Shown: positions 32,701-38,329 of the stretch, one piece after another
Position numbering within the stretch: position 1 is the first letter of the stretch
Layout: each line of letters starts with the position of its first letter
From: Eunapius fragilis
Taxonomy: Eukaryota; Porifera; Demospongiae; Spongillida; Spongillidae
Reading direction: 5' to 3'
Assembly: GCA_963681505.1 (NCBI GenBank)
Contig: OY811975.1
Span: forward strand, 6,315,490-6,379,489
DNA: 64,000 nt
Position numbers and translations under genes: made by a program
The notes under the pieces: model-generated
What the model was told of the DNA's origin: nothing
The model's input: only the letters and a program-made list of their open reading frames with translations
Database searches by the model: none

Positions 32701-34931
32701 GGTAAAGTGTTCAAAGCTTGCTGGTCTGAAAGGGCCTCGCACACTACGCAGCCAGCAAACAGAAAAGAACATGGAGGATTTTATAGGCGTCTATGTTCAG
32801 CAACCTCCACCATGGATGGATGCTGTGGCAATTGCTGTACGCTGTGCAAATGATCTTATCCACAGTGTTTTGAAAGTAAGAAGTGGGAAGGATGATATGG
32901 TTGAGTAGCTGCTCTCACAGCAGTTAGAAATTCCTCAATCAAGTTTAAAACATCAGGGGTGGGCCTGGGGTCCTGCTCATGGTGACACTTATGGAACGAT
33001 CGTACAGAGATCAAGGAGATGTTTGACTGTGGTGTACAAACAGAAACAGAAAAGATGTCTCCAGCGATAATGCTAGAAACGTTACATGTACAAGAGCGTT
33101 ATCCAAACCGGTACTCATTACCAGGCAAAAATGAAATAAAAACAGAGATTTCAAGCCTTCTACAAAAGCAGAAATCTGGCAGGATGCAGAAGAAATCAAA
33201 GTTCTCAACGACATATACTGAGTTCATCAAGAATACTTTTGATCAGGTGTTAGAGCAGAAAGATCACCAGCTAGATCGCATAAATTCTCGTGATTGTGAA
33301 GCAACACTTCATGGAGGAAGATGGCTCTATCCTTTTAGACATTCCCAGCGATAAATACATTACAGTTAAAGTGTAAAACCTGAAGTCAATAGCTAAGAAG
33401 GACGATAATAGGAACATAATGCTATGCTAGGTGTGCATTTATGTTGCCTTGCCTTGAACAATAGTACTTTACCTGTATCAGAAATAGAATGCATATGCGC
33501 GCTCGGTGCGTGTACATACATGCCAGCTGAAAGTGCTAGAGGTCGTTATATATGCGCGTACGTAAGTAATCAAAGCCCATTTGCCCATCAGCATTGATGA
33601 ACTTGTCGTCACACAGCCTATTGAACCTTTTATTTCGGTCGCTAAGTGCTATTTCACGAATGTAGACTGCTTAACTTCGGCAGCCTATACCTCGTGGTAG
33701 TCATACAGTTGTACGATAACTAAAACTTTGGGTGAATTCTGCACTCAATAAAGTTTGTTTCGACGGTCTCAGAGTCTTATCAATTGCTTCTCCCGATTTT
33801 TTGGTTTTGGCAACGCGCCCAAAATAATTGTCCTTTTGGGTCTGAAATTACGGAGACGCTCTGTTAATAAACACCTACCCATCAGTGACAACTCTTTTAG
33901 TGGGGCATTTCACACTTTTGGCTTGTTTGCATCATTCTTTCATGGATCACATGTATTATTATACATATTGTTATAATATTATATATTTTTTAAATTATTA
34001 TTAATCTGGTAGGTGCATTTATTCCCATTTGTGTATTCTCTTGTATCTTGTATTCCAAATAAAATAATAATATACAATAACTCTAATTTTAAGAAAGAGA
34101 GCATTTTATAGCTGACTTTTTATATGTCTACCTGTCCAGAAATCACAATGAACCATTACAAATACAAATACACAGATTCAAAATGTCTCTATTACACTGT
34201 GAGTGTCAAATATACCATTTGGTGGTTAAAGATTCAAGCTTGATGTCTGAGAGTTTTTGAGGATTTACCCAAACAATGACCCAAGGTTCTGCAACAGTAA
34301 TTTAATGCTAGCAGCTAGCTATTATTACATGGGGTGCCCACAAATGAATGTAATGATTTTATGTGTTATTCCTGCTCCAGGGAATTATGTTCAACTGACA
34401 TGCCAGTACATTACTTGGCAGTACACATACAATGGGTGTCTACAAAAGAATGCAACACTTTTGAGAGGCATTGCATCATTCATGGATACCCTGTATACTC
34501 AACAACATCACCCAGCAAAGGTAATACAAAAGGATACCTGCTGCACAGACAAATCTTCGTATTAAGTGTCTGCACTAACTGATATATCAAGCAAGCAACT
34601 TCTAAAATAAGTTGCAGGTTGTTGAAGTTAACACATACAAAGTGAGATGACATTTCCCAATAACCCGCTACAAATGGAAAACGTCACATATGAACTAGAT
34701 GGGGGGCGGGGAGGAGGGGTTAATATATCTACTCACGCACCTTGATTTCTTCACCCAGCCACATAGAGTAACTTCTTGCCCTACGTTACTTCGCCTTAGT
34801 TCACCACATGTGTGAGATCTCCACGAAAAACTGCTGGTACTGTAACGCGCTTCTTCTCGCAGGTAAATATTATTCACACGCTGCCGTAGGATGCATAGCG
34901 AACGAGCTTTTATGATTGCGTGCCTTATCAT
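2652..34931 (-). CDS. DARS2: Mitochondrial aspartyl-tRNA synthetase, 5' part of a split gene (exons 1-5)
   Basis: The enzyme charges mitochondrial tRNA-Asp with aspartate, and the leader predicts import into the mitochondrial matrix. Five minus-strand exons, all bounded by GT-AG, stay in phase and encode the first 189 residues. These are an Arg-rich leader containing YSTSSFSW, then the OB-fold anticodon-binding domain (THTCGEL-type start read here as [20 protein letters not shown], then [11 protein letters not shown], then [13 protein letters not shown], then [12 protein letters not shown]), then the entry to the class II core (RERHLDLRR). Order and length agree with animal DARS2 as I remember it. 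Introns 1-4 measure about 19.1, 7.0, 3.5 and 2.1 kb and are filled with mobile elements. The catalytic core must lie left of position 2652, outside this window or unrecognised. No frameshift or stop was seen in the exons, so the gene looks functional. Confidence 0.87.
2978..3392. repeat. Foldback (MITE-like) element, copy 1, truncated
   Basis: A hairpin around TTTAGGCACACC...GGAGTGCCTAAA (centre about 3093) is flanked by GATTTGTTCTGTT...GCTGTGC arms. Its right side (3270-3392), from TAAAAATAGGAACCC to GATGTTCCATATAT, matches the right arm of the neighbouring copy. The left arm is shorter, so this copy looks truncated. It lies in DARS2 intron 4. Confidence 0.65.
3393..4150. repeat. Large foldback element, copy 2, arms of about 360 bp
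   Basis: The arms are inverted around about 3765. The left-arm end GGAACGTTCTATGGGAAAAT (3401) pairs with ATTTTCCCACAGAACGTTCC (4111-4130). GGAGCACCGACATTACAAGG pairs with CCTTGTAACGTCGGTGCTCC. The innermost arms pair around TGCCTAAATCACTGGCGCGAA. No ORF spans it. It is a palindromic non-autonomous element adjoining copy 1. Confidence 0.85.
4347..4415 (+). repeat. Solo arm of the TTTCACACCACC foldback family
   Basis: CCTTGCTTTTTCACACCACTT followed by CCTTCCATTCCTATTTATCA resembles the arms of the elements at 7734-8351 and 63,111-63,399. No inverted partner is present nearby. Confidence 0.5.
4843..4935 (-). CDS. DARS2: DARS2 exon 4 (93 nt)
   Basis: The acceptor GATTCTTTCAG and the donor GACCA|GTAAGTG bound 31 codons in phase 0. 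They begin [19 protein letters not shown] and continue GELPFSV. The family counterpart is the MPTGEIEIKV...LLN...KLPFEI segment. Confidence 0.87.
5184..5638. repeat. Foldback element, 455 bp, DARS2 intron 3
   Basis: The ends TTAATGTCTAATGTACC and GGTACATTAGACATTAA are inverted, and the arms pair almost throughout (for example AGCGCGTCAAAGTGAAGCTA with TAGCTTCACTTTGATGCGCT) around 5411. There is no ORF. A few mismatches between the arms indicate moderate age. Confidence 0.88.
6279..7065. mobile_element. Non-autonomous TIR element with repeated TTTTGGTCCG motifs
   Basis: The left end (6279-6372) contains TGTCACTGGAAAATTGGTCC and AATTTTGGTCCGCCCGGACC. The right end (6955-7065) holds the inverse, finishing GGACCAAAATTTTCGTGACA. 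Each end has several internal GGTCCGC/GGACC repeats, so the termini can pair with themselves and with each other. There is no transposase between them. Confidence 0.65.
7734..8351. mobile_element. TIR element of the TTTCACACCACC family, holding another foldback
   Basis: The left arm (7734-7810) is the reverse complement of the right arm (8274-8351). The right arm reads CCTTGTTCCCATGCTTTTCA, then CACCACC, then CTTCCAATCCTATATGC. These arms also resemble those at 63.1-63.4 kb. The element ends 72 bp from DARS2 exon 3. Confidence 0.65.
7869..8184. repeat. Foldback nested in the 7.7-8.35 kb element
   Basis: GTCGCTATATCTCCTTGATT, then CAAGTCACATTTTGCATAG on the left pairs with CGCAAAATGTGACTTG, then AATTAAGGAGATATACCATT on the right. 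The centre is about 8025. There is no coding content. Confidence 0.75.
8424..8516 (-). CDS. DARS2: DARS2 exon 3 (93 nt)
   Basis: The acceptor AAATTTTAG and the donor AACAAG|GTATGT bound 31 codons in phase 0. They include [20 protein letters not shown], which matches the AspRS segment ...ESVVQVSGTVISRP.... A foldback element ends only about 72 bp downstream of the donor. Confidence 0.85.
8600..10055. other. Unannotated stretch, DARS2 intron 2
   Basis: AT-rich sequence with no conserved ORF, hairpin or tandem array that I can support. It contains the string ACATACATGTACATGTACTT near 10,003, one of many ACATGTACATGT-like strings in the window. Confidence 0.5.
10056..10136 (+). repeat. Partial 5' LTR of the CsRn1-type fossil
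   Basis: About 80 bp ending GCCTTCAGCATCTACA match the last 80 bp of the 3' LTR. The upstream part of the 5' LTR is missing or replaced. Confidence 0.75.
10138..10154 (+). other. Primer-binding site, tRNA-Trp type
   Basis: TGGTGACCCTGACGTGA follows the LTR end by one base. It matches the complement of the tRNA-Trp 3' end (TGGTGACCCCGACGTG) with one difference, as is known for CsRn1-clade elements. Confidence 0.75.
11817..12496. mobile_element. Non-autonomous DNA transposon inserted in the gypsy RT region
   Basis: The ends CAGGGGTCGAAATAC and GTATTTCGATCACTG are inverted copies with 13 of 15 positions matching. The insertion is flanked by the direct repeat CCATG (11,812-11,816 and 12,497-12,501). 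The ends resemble hAT termini (CAGnG...), although hAT elements usually make 8-bp duplications, so the superfamily is uncertain. Subterminal hairpins such as CACCTGCACATGGTGCAGGTG occur at both ends. There is no transposase ORF. Confidence 0.75.
14644..14864 (+). repeat. 3' LTR of the CsRn1-type fossil
   Basis: The LTR begins TGTAGTGAAC directly after the purine tract AAGGGGGGGAGTGG and ends CATCTACA. It contains about three copies of a 30-bp tandem unit (14,689-14,770) with ATTGTTCACCCTCAYGTGAT. The length is about 221 bp. Confidence 0.8.
14865..15220. other. Unannotated stretch, DARS2 intron 2
   Basis: No feature that I can support lies between the 3' LTR and the 143-bp foldback, apart from a TATGTACATGTACC string near 15,195. 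Confidence 0.45.
15221..15363. repeat. 143-bp foldback MITE, copy A
   Basis: The arms TTAGATACTGAAACTTTGGG and GATCCCTCGGTTTCAGTGTA are inverted, with inner arms GTGATTTAAAATCCCCTCG and AGGGGATTCTAAATCACA. It has the same size and arms as the copy at 25,590-25,732, but is more diverged. It lies about 200 bp from DARS2 exon 2. Confidence 0.85.
15561..15639 (-). CDS. DARS2: DARS2 exon 2 (79 nt)
   Basis: The acceptor TATGTAG and the donor TTTA|GTAAGT bound 79 nt that complete the split Arg codon of exon 1. They encode [20 protein letters not shown] and LVFQSL, the OB-fold strands typical of bacterial-type AspRS. It is a very short exon between introns of 19.1 and 7.0 kb. Confidence 0.85.
15640..17599. 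other. DARS2 intron 1, left end; no gene recognised
   Basis: Apart from a 50-bp tandem duplication I see no conserved feature. Overlapping short ORFs at 17.25-17.53 kb encode Glu- and Gly-rich or Leu-rich peptides that I do not recognise. They are probably chance ORFs, or the unassigned upstream part of the BEL/Pao fossil. Confidence 0.45.
16781..16880. repeat. 50-bp tandem duplication
   Basis: Two apparently identical 50-bp units (16,781-16,830 and 16,831-16,880), each starting ATTAATTAATTTTGTTTTAG. Identity indicates a very recent slippage or duplication event. Confidence 0.92.
17600..19620 (+). mobile_element. BEL/Pao LTR retrotransposon fossil (gag and protease part)
   Basis: A primer-binding-site-like string, TGGTCCTTCGAGCCGGGA (17,636-17,653), is followed by a gag of the DUF1759 type ([13 protein letters not shown] near 18,190) and a gag C-terminus with the zinc knuckle [14 protein letters not shown] (about 18,917-18,958). 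A Cys/His segment and a DUF1758-type aspartic protease region with [14 protein letters not shown] (about 19,209-19,250) come next, and the last piece is [14 protein letters not shown], RNase H and integrase are missing. The element is broken several times. No convincing LTR pair was found. Confidence 0.8.
19621..21050. other. DARS2 intron 1, unannotated stretch with a 20-bp palindrome
   Basis: No conserved coding sequence is recognised. The perfect 20-bp palindrome ATCCTCCTGGCCAGGAGGAT lies at 20,687-20,706. The short ORF at 20,144-20,377 has no recognisable domain. Confidence 0.5.
21055..23360 (+). mobile_element. Ty3/gypsy LTR retrotransposon fossil (gag and pol parts)
   Basis: A gag piece (about 21,060-21,530; [17 protein letters not shown] and [14 protein letters not shown]) is followed by a reverse transcriptase (about 21,580-22,180; [17 protein letters not shown] and YIDDILVF), an RNase H piece (about 22,440-22,550; [15 protein letters not shown]), a linker and the beginning of integrase (about 22,830-23,350). 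Sequence between gag and RT is missing and no LTRs were found. The copy is broken in many places and old. It is in DARS2 intron 1, antisense to the gene. Confidence 0.85.
23361..24709. other. DARS2 intron 1, unannotated stretch
   Basis: No coding region, RNA gene or array is recognised. Short ORFs here have no conserved motif. Confidence 0.45.
24710..25395 (+). pseudogene. Non-LTR retrotransposon RT fragment (post-catalytic region)
   Basis: Translation in changing frames gives [20 protein letters not shown] (about 24,712), then [20 protein letters not shown] (about 24,890), then [20 protein letters not shown] and [12 protein letters not shown] (about 25,100-25,200). This is the region downstream of the RT catalytic motif, with the QAxLxxRxGGLGxRS signature. 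The same region reads SLPTRFAGLGINNP in the LINE at 57.8-60.8 kb, but the two are only distantly alike. It is a truncated, frameshifted LINE relic in DARS2 intron 1. No poly-A tail or target duplication was identified. Confidence 0.6.
25590..25732. repeat. 143-bp foldback MITE, copy B
   Basis: GGTTAGACACTGAAACCGAG at the left is exactly inverted at the right as CTCGGTTTCAGTGTCTAACC. The arms match over about 44 bp, through TGATTTAGAATCCCC. It is the same family and length as copy A. The near-perfect arms suggest recent activity. Confidence 0.92.
25803..25898. repeat. Nested palindrome with G and C runs
   Basis: An inner palindrome, GATTCTAAGTGCCC-G-GGGCACTTAGAATC, is surrounded by a G run (25,821-25,830) and a C run (25,858-25,881). 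Outside these lies a second inverted pair, CTAAGTGCCAG and CTGGCACTTAG. The unequal run lengths may reflect slippage or assembly uncertainty. Confidence 0.8.
25912..27300. other. DARS2 intron 1, unannotated stretch
   Basis: No recognised gene. A short open segment at 26,495-26,690 ([20 protein letters not shown]) looks protein-like, but I cannot assign it. Confidence 0.4.
29100..29285 (+). repeat. Acidic minisatellite inside the decayed gene
   Basis: An 18-24 bp unit related to CATGAAGATGAAGGTGTGCC is repeated about nine times and encodes the PHEDEGV-like series. It forms an acidic low-complexity linker between two conserved segments. Confidence 0.75.
29548..29622. repeat. G-run / C-run hairpin
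   Basis: G-rich blocks (GGGGGGTGGGGAGAGAGGGG, 29,550-29,578) face C-rich blocks (29,596-29,622) across GACCGGTGGCCCGTGCCAT, so a hairpin or G-quadruplex is possible. Confidence 0.6.
31051..31084. repeat. (CA)n microsatellite
   Basis: A short imperfect run of CA dinucleotides with occasional TA steps. Confidence 0.7.
31455..33863 (+). mobile_element. TTAA-flanked DNA transposon with perfect 30-bp TIRs
   Basis: The left end 31,455-31,484 (CAGAGCGTCTCCGTAATTTC...) is an exact inverted copy of 33,834-33,863. Both outer flanks are TTAA (31,451-31,454 and 33,864-33,867). TTAA duplications are known for piggyBac and Kolobok transposons. The TIR starts CAG rather than the CCC of classical piggyBac. 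Inside lies a decayed coding region on the plus strand. The 2.4-kb element is in DARS2 intron 1. Intact ends around a broken ORF suggest a copy mobilised in trans. Superfamily assignment remains open. Confidence 0.8.
31872..33354 (+). pseudogene. Decayed ORF of the TTAA element: Cys/His-rich N-terminus, RGRPKK motif
   Basis: The ATG at 31,872 opens [20 protein letters not shown] followed by KYCQCACDG, a compact Cys/His cluster likely to bind zinc. After a C run (31,962-31,981), which may be mis-sized, comes RGRPKKSDG, an AT-hook-like basic motif. Further segments in other frames include [54 protein letters not shown] (about 32,815-32,875) and, near the end, [20 protein letters not shown] (about 33,100). 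I do not recognise the protein. The MAD...Cys-cluster...basic start resembles that of the decayed gene at 27.3 kb. At least three frame changes or unrecognised introns are needed, and no complete catalytic domain is visible. Confidence 0.55.
33868..34740. other. DARS2 intron 1, promoter-proximal end
   Basis: AT-rich sequence between the TTAA element and exon 1, with no feature I can support. Overlapping ORFs at 34.26-34.58 kb have no recognisable domain. Confidence 0.45.
34741..34931 (-). CDS. DARS2: DARS2 exon 1 (start codon and mitochondrial leader)
   Basis: The ATG at 34,929-34,931 opens a leader with many Arg and few acidic residues ([18 protein letters not shown]), followed by the start of the anticodon-binding OB fold ending in CGWVKKS. 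The donor reads AG|GTGCGTGAG, so the exon ends in phase 2. The ATG was chosen because the residues after it form a typical matrix-targeting peptide. Confidence 0.87.
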
Positions 34932-35041
34932 CGCTGTTGGTAGTACTAGTAAGCAGCTTTACAGGACTACGAATAAGAAGCCAAAATGGAGTATCAAAGA
35001 GGCGTGGAGAAACCTTTAATTAACAATTCAATAAAAATTAA
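34932..35041 (-). promoter_or_regulatory. Presumed DARS2 promoter region (110 bp)
   Basis: This is the interval between the DARS2 start codon and the flanking TIR element. It includes GCCAAAATGGAG (about 34,980-34,991), loosely like the AANATGG core bound by YY1 at many mitochondrial-gene promoters. The role is inferred from position only. Promoter sequence may extend into the TIR element. Confidence 0.3.
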
Positions 35042-35655
35042 CTCGTACCCAGCCCCAAGTACGCATTGCTGCAGATGGTTACATCCCACTACGTTAGAAC
35101 TAATTAGGGTCTGGAAAATAGCCTTTAAGAAGTCGGTGACAGATAGAATGTTAATTACAGCATAGGGTGACTAGACCGCAATCGTATTCATATACATGTT
35201 ATGGCGAAGGGTTGCTGGATTCCAAAGACCCGAAGTACAATGGAGGACCGATGAGTTCTTTTTTGGAGGTAGTCGAACACGAATGGCAGCAAAGCACAGC
35301 AAAATGTTTTACCGTACCCCGTTGGTAAGATAACGAAACAATCATGGCCTCGAACAAAGCTTGAATGGCCTCCATCTGTTGGTCATTCAACGCACTCGCA
35401 GTCACTCCAAGTTCACCCATCGCAAATTGTATAGCTCTACAAACATCGTCCATTGCATTAAGTATAACTTATCAGCCTATCCATACTACCTGATGATACA
35501 GCACCATTTTTGCGGTCTGAGGTCAATTTAAAAGGTTTGGATACGGGATTTCAAGAACTTTGTCACACCGACTTTTATTTTTCCCAGACCCTAGCTAGTC
35601 CTAGCGTAGTGGTGATGTAATCCGCATCTGTGACGTACTTGGGGCTGGGTACGAG
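35042..35655. mobile_element. Non-autonomous TIR element carrying a helicase fragment
   Basis: The left end CTCGTACCCAGCCCCAAGTA is inverted at the right as TACTTGGGGCTGGGTACGAG. Similarity continues inward for about 100 bp with mismatches (for example TAGGGTCTGG with CCAGACCCTA). Between the arms lies a piece of a RecQ-like helicase on the minus strand. No transposase is present. The element abuts the DARS2 promoter. Confidence 0.78.
35194..35453 (-). pseudogene. RecQ-like DNA helicase fragment
   Basis: Translation from 35,453 gives MDDVCRAIQFAMGELGVTAS and LNDQQMEAIQAL. After a one-base frame change near 35,360 it continues SFVRGHDCFVILPTGYGKTF and LLPFVFDYLQKR. PTGYGKT is the Walker A (motif I) of RecQ-type superfamily 2 helicases, and the Gln-containing segment before it (NDQQMEAI) matches motif 0. 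Motifs Ia-VI are missing. It is a captured and broken fragment, lying wholly between the TIRs of a non-autonomous element. Confidence 0.72.
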
Positions 35656-36129
35656 ACTAACATACTGTACACAACCAACAAGCAAGGCAGCAGACAAGGA
35701 AGGGGGGGGGGGGTTTGACCAAATTTTTCTATGAGAATAATATTAAAAATTATCATGTGTAATTAGAATTAACCACTGATAGCAGTACAGTCTGACCTCA
35801 TTACCGCACATTATCTATGTCTACAATGTGCAATCTATGCCCTAAGTATGGTAGTAGCGCAGGGAACAAACGTGGCGCTACTATCGGGGTAGGCGTACGT
35901 ACTATGTTTTAAAGTTCATCTGTAGCGCATCGACAAACGATCCATTGCTTGATTTGATCCCTTAGCATGCTTAGGAGCGGTATGAATCTGCAGTGGCGGT
36001 GTGGCTGAGGTGGCAAACCCACGTACGTTCGTATACGTTCATATATTTCTCAGTTTACTGGTGATTATGCTGAGAAATACTGCATCTGGTTTGTTCCCCC
36101 AGCCACACTGCCTCTGTGAATCTGGCTGA
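35656..36129. other. Intergenic stretch with a G run and an interrupted hairpin
   Basis: A G run sits near 35,701-35,713. An interrupted inverted repeat follows at 35,984-36,124: GAATCTGCAGTGGCGGTGTG faces CACACTGCCTCTGTGAATC, and TATTTCTCAG faces CTGAGAAATA. It is probably an old MITE. No gene is seen. Confidence 0.55.
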
Positions 36130-38329
36130 ACTGTAAAGTGTAGCCAACGAATTTATGAACCGTAATGCCAGTCGTCACATTTATATGTTTGGAGTTTTCA
36201 TTTGATTTAAGACCAGGTGTTATTTGCATGCACGCATCATGCAATTGGTGATTGTTGAACTGCATGCGTATACGCAGTAATGCCTCGATTCATGAAATCT
36301 GATTAACAATCAAACACACACAGACACATGCACACACATACACACACATATACTAGATGAAAGGTTAAAATTTAATATTTTTAATCGTCATTTATTGTTT
36401 CGCATTTAACCTAGAACTGTGGAGGGCATCGTTTTGTGCCGAAAGCATGCGTACTATAGTAACATGCAGATGTGGATTTTGACATTTTATAGTTGTCCTC
36501 GTGCAGTTTATGTGATCCACGATATTGGTTATTATCTGGATTGTAGTGCGGAACTACTCAGTTGCAAAAAGCTGAGTATCTTTGCATTGCCTAGCAAAAA
36601 AATAAATAGAAAATAGACTGCGTAACAAAACAGTGAATTAGTTAGGGGATTCCAATCAGAAGTGCGTTATTTTTTACACGTACAGTACAGTGCATTCATT
36701 ACCAATCGTATGAATTCCTTTAAAGGCTTTCTATACGATTTCAATTCTAAAAAGCATTGCTTAAAATTTAAAAGCTATTAACATATGCATTCATGAAATA
36801 TCCATAAATGATTTGTATCATTGTATATTAGCATGCACTGGTGGATCGTTGCTGTACATTCGTTTTGTATGGCGAATATTCCCGTATTTAAGATTTTGCT
36901 ATGAACAAATACGGAGAAGTTATAGCGGCTGGGACGAAGCCCCAGACTCCATTGGGTGAGCTTACAATGCTCCCCCAAAACCCATCCCTGTGTGAAGGGA
37001 ACGCCTCTCTCCCTTGGTCAATAAGCCCCCCCCCCACCCCCCACCCCCACCCCCAAACTTTGAAAGTTGTCTACGGCTATGCCTAGTGTAGGGCCCAATG
37101 TGGACGTAAAATTTGGGGTAGGAAAAACGTTACGCTGCTGTCATTAGCAACGTATCTGTGACGCTCGCATTACACGTATTCCACGACAACAGTGAGTGAA
37201 CTGATCATGAACGAGTACATCCAGCGCGAAAATCTAGGAGCAATGAATTTCATTACTGGATTTGCTACGGAAGCTAATAGTATGTTTCAGATGAATGTAG
37301 CCATTTTCTTGAAAACTTTAAAAACTTTTAAAACGAGCCGCGCTACTGTACAGACCTACATGGGGAGTTGGCATGAACCGAAAGCCAAATGTAGGCACGG
37401 GATGACGACAACAGAGAGAGGCCTAATAATTTGCCAGGCCGATGGTACGAGCGGACTAGGGATTAATAACTGCAGATGACCAGTCCACATATGACCTGTG
37501 ATTGTTCCTGGCCGTCATATTTCTGGCGGTTACCCTACTAGTATTTTAACGATCGATCAGTCTGTTGGGGCTTTCGTGGACCATTCCCGGACGGTCATGA
37601 AAAGCTGACGGCTGCCGGACGGTCAAGGATGACCGTGGCAACACTGACCATTACTCTTAACAGCGTGTTGCGTGGTCTAGGACAAGCAAACACAAGGAAC
37701 GCAAACGACACCACCATTCGAAACGATGGCAACCACCCTATCGGTCCGCACCCGCGGGAGCTGTATTGTAGGTCAGCCCAATCGGATGTGGTTGAAATCT
37801 AGTACTTGATCCTTGCCTTGTGCATATCTTCGAGAGATACATTCCATGCACATCTTTGTGATTCAGTCAAGAATTTTAGGTGTATAATTGAACATGGTGA
37901 AATCCTTGGTGGAGTACGCACCCGTCAATAATATAATTGGAGATAAAGGATGGGCCATACTGGCACATTTAGATGTATGTAGACTAATGAGATACAATAT
38001 TAAAAACAAGGCTGCCATCAGCTGCAGAAGGCTATCAACAGAAAACAAGGTTACAAAACGCTCCTGCCAAATCACATGAATACACAAAGTTCTCGTTAGA
38101 TCTCAAGCAGTGGCGTAGGAAAAGGGGGGGCAGGGGGGGAACTGCCCCCCCACTTTTACACCGCTTAGAAGTTAGCCGTACATTCCACAGCCGCACATTC
38201 CACACCAATTATTAATAACACAAATGAACGGCCGTGCGGCCGATGACGTAATTGATTTTGCCGCTGGCAGGATAACAATTACCTAAGAAACGATATGATT
38301 TTCGGTACTTATGGGGCGCAATTGAATGT
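36130..38329. other. Intergenic stretch, no gene recognised
   Basis: It contains a CA/TA microsatellite (about 36,311-36,352) and a C-rich run (37,027-37,053). An AGTGGCGTAGGAA string beside G and C runs (38,109-38,153) resembles ends of short hAT-like MITEs. The open frame at 37,192-37,479 (95 codons, IQRENLGAMNFITGFATEAN) has no recognised domain and could be a chance ORF. Confidence 0.45.

Noticed and set aside
37192-37479. 95-codon ORF as a host gene
   Set aside because: No recognisable domain, splice context or repeat relation. A chance ORF of this length is plausible.
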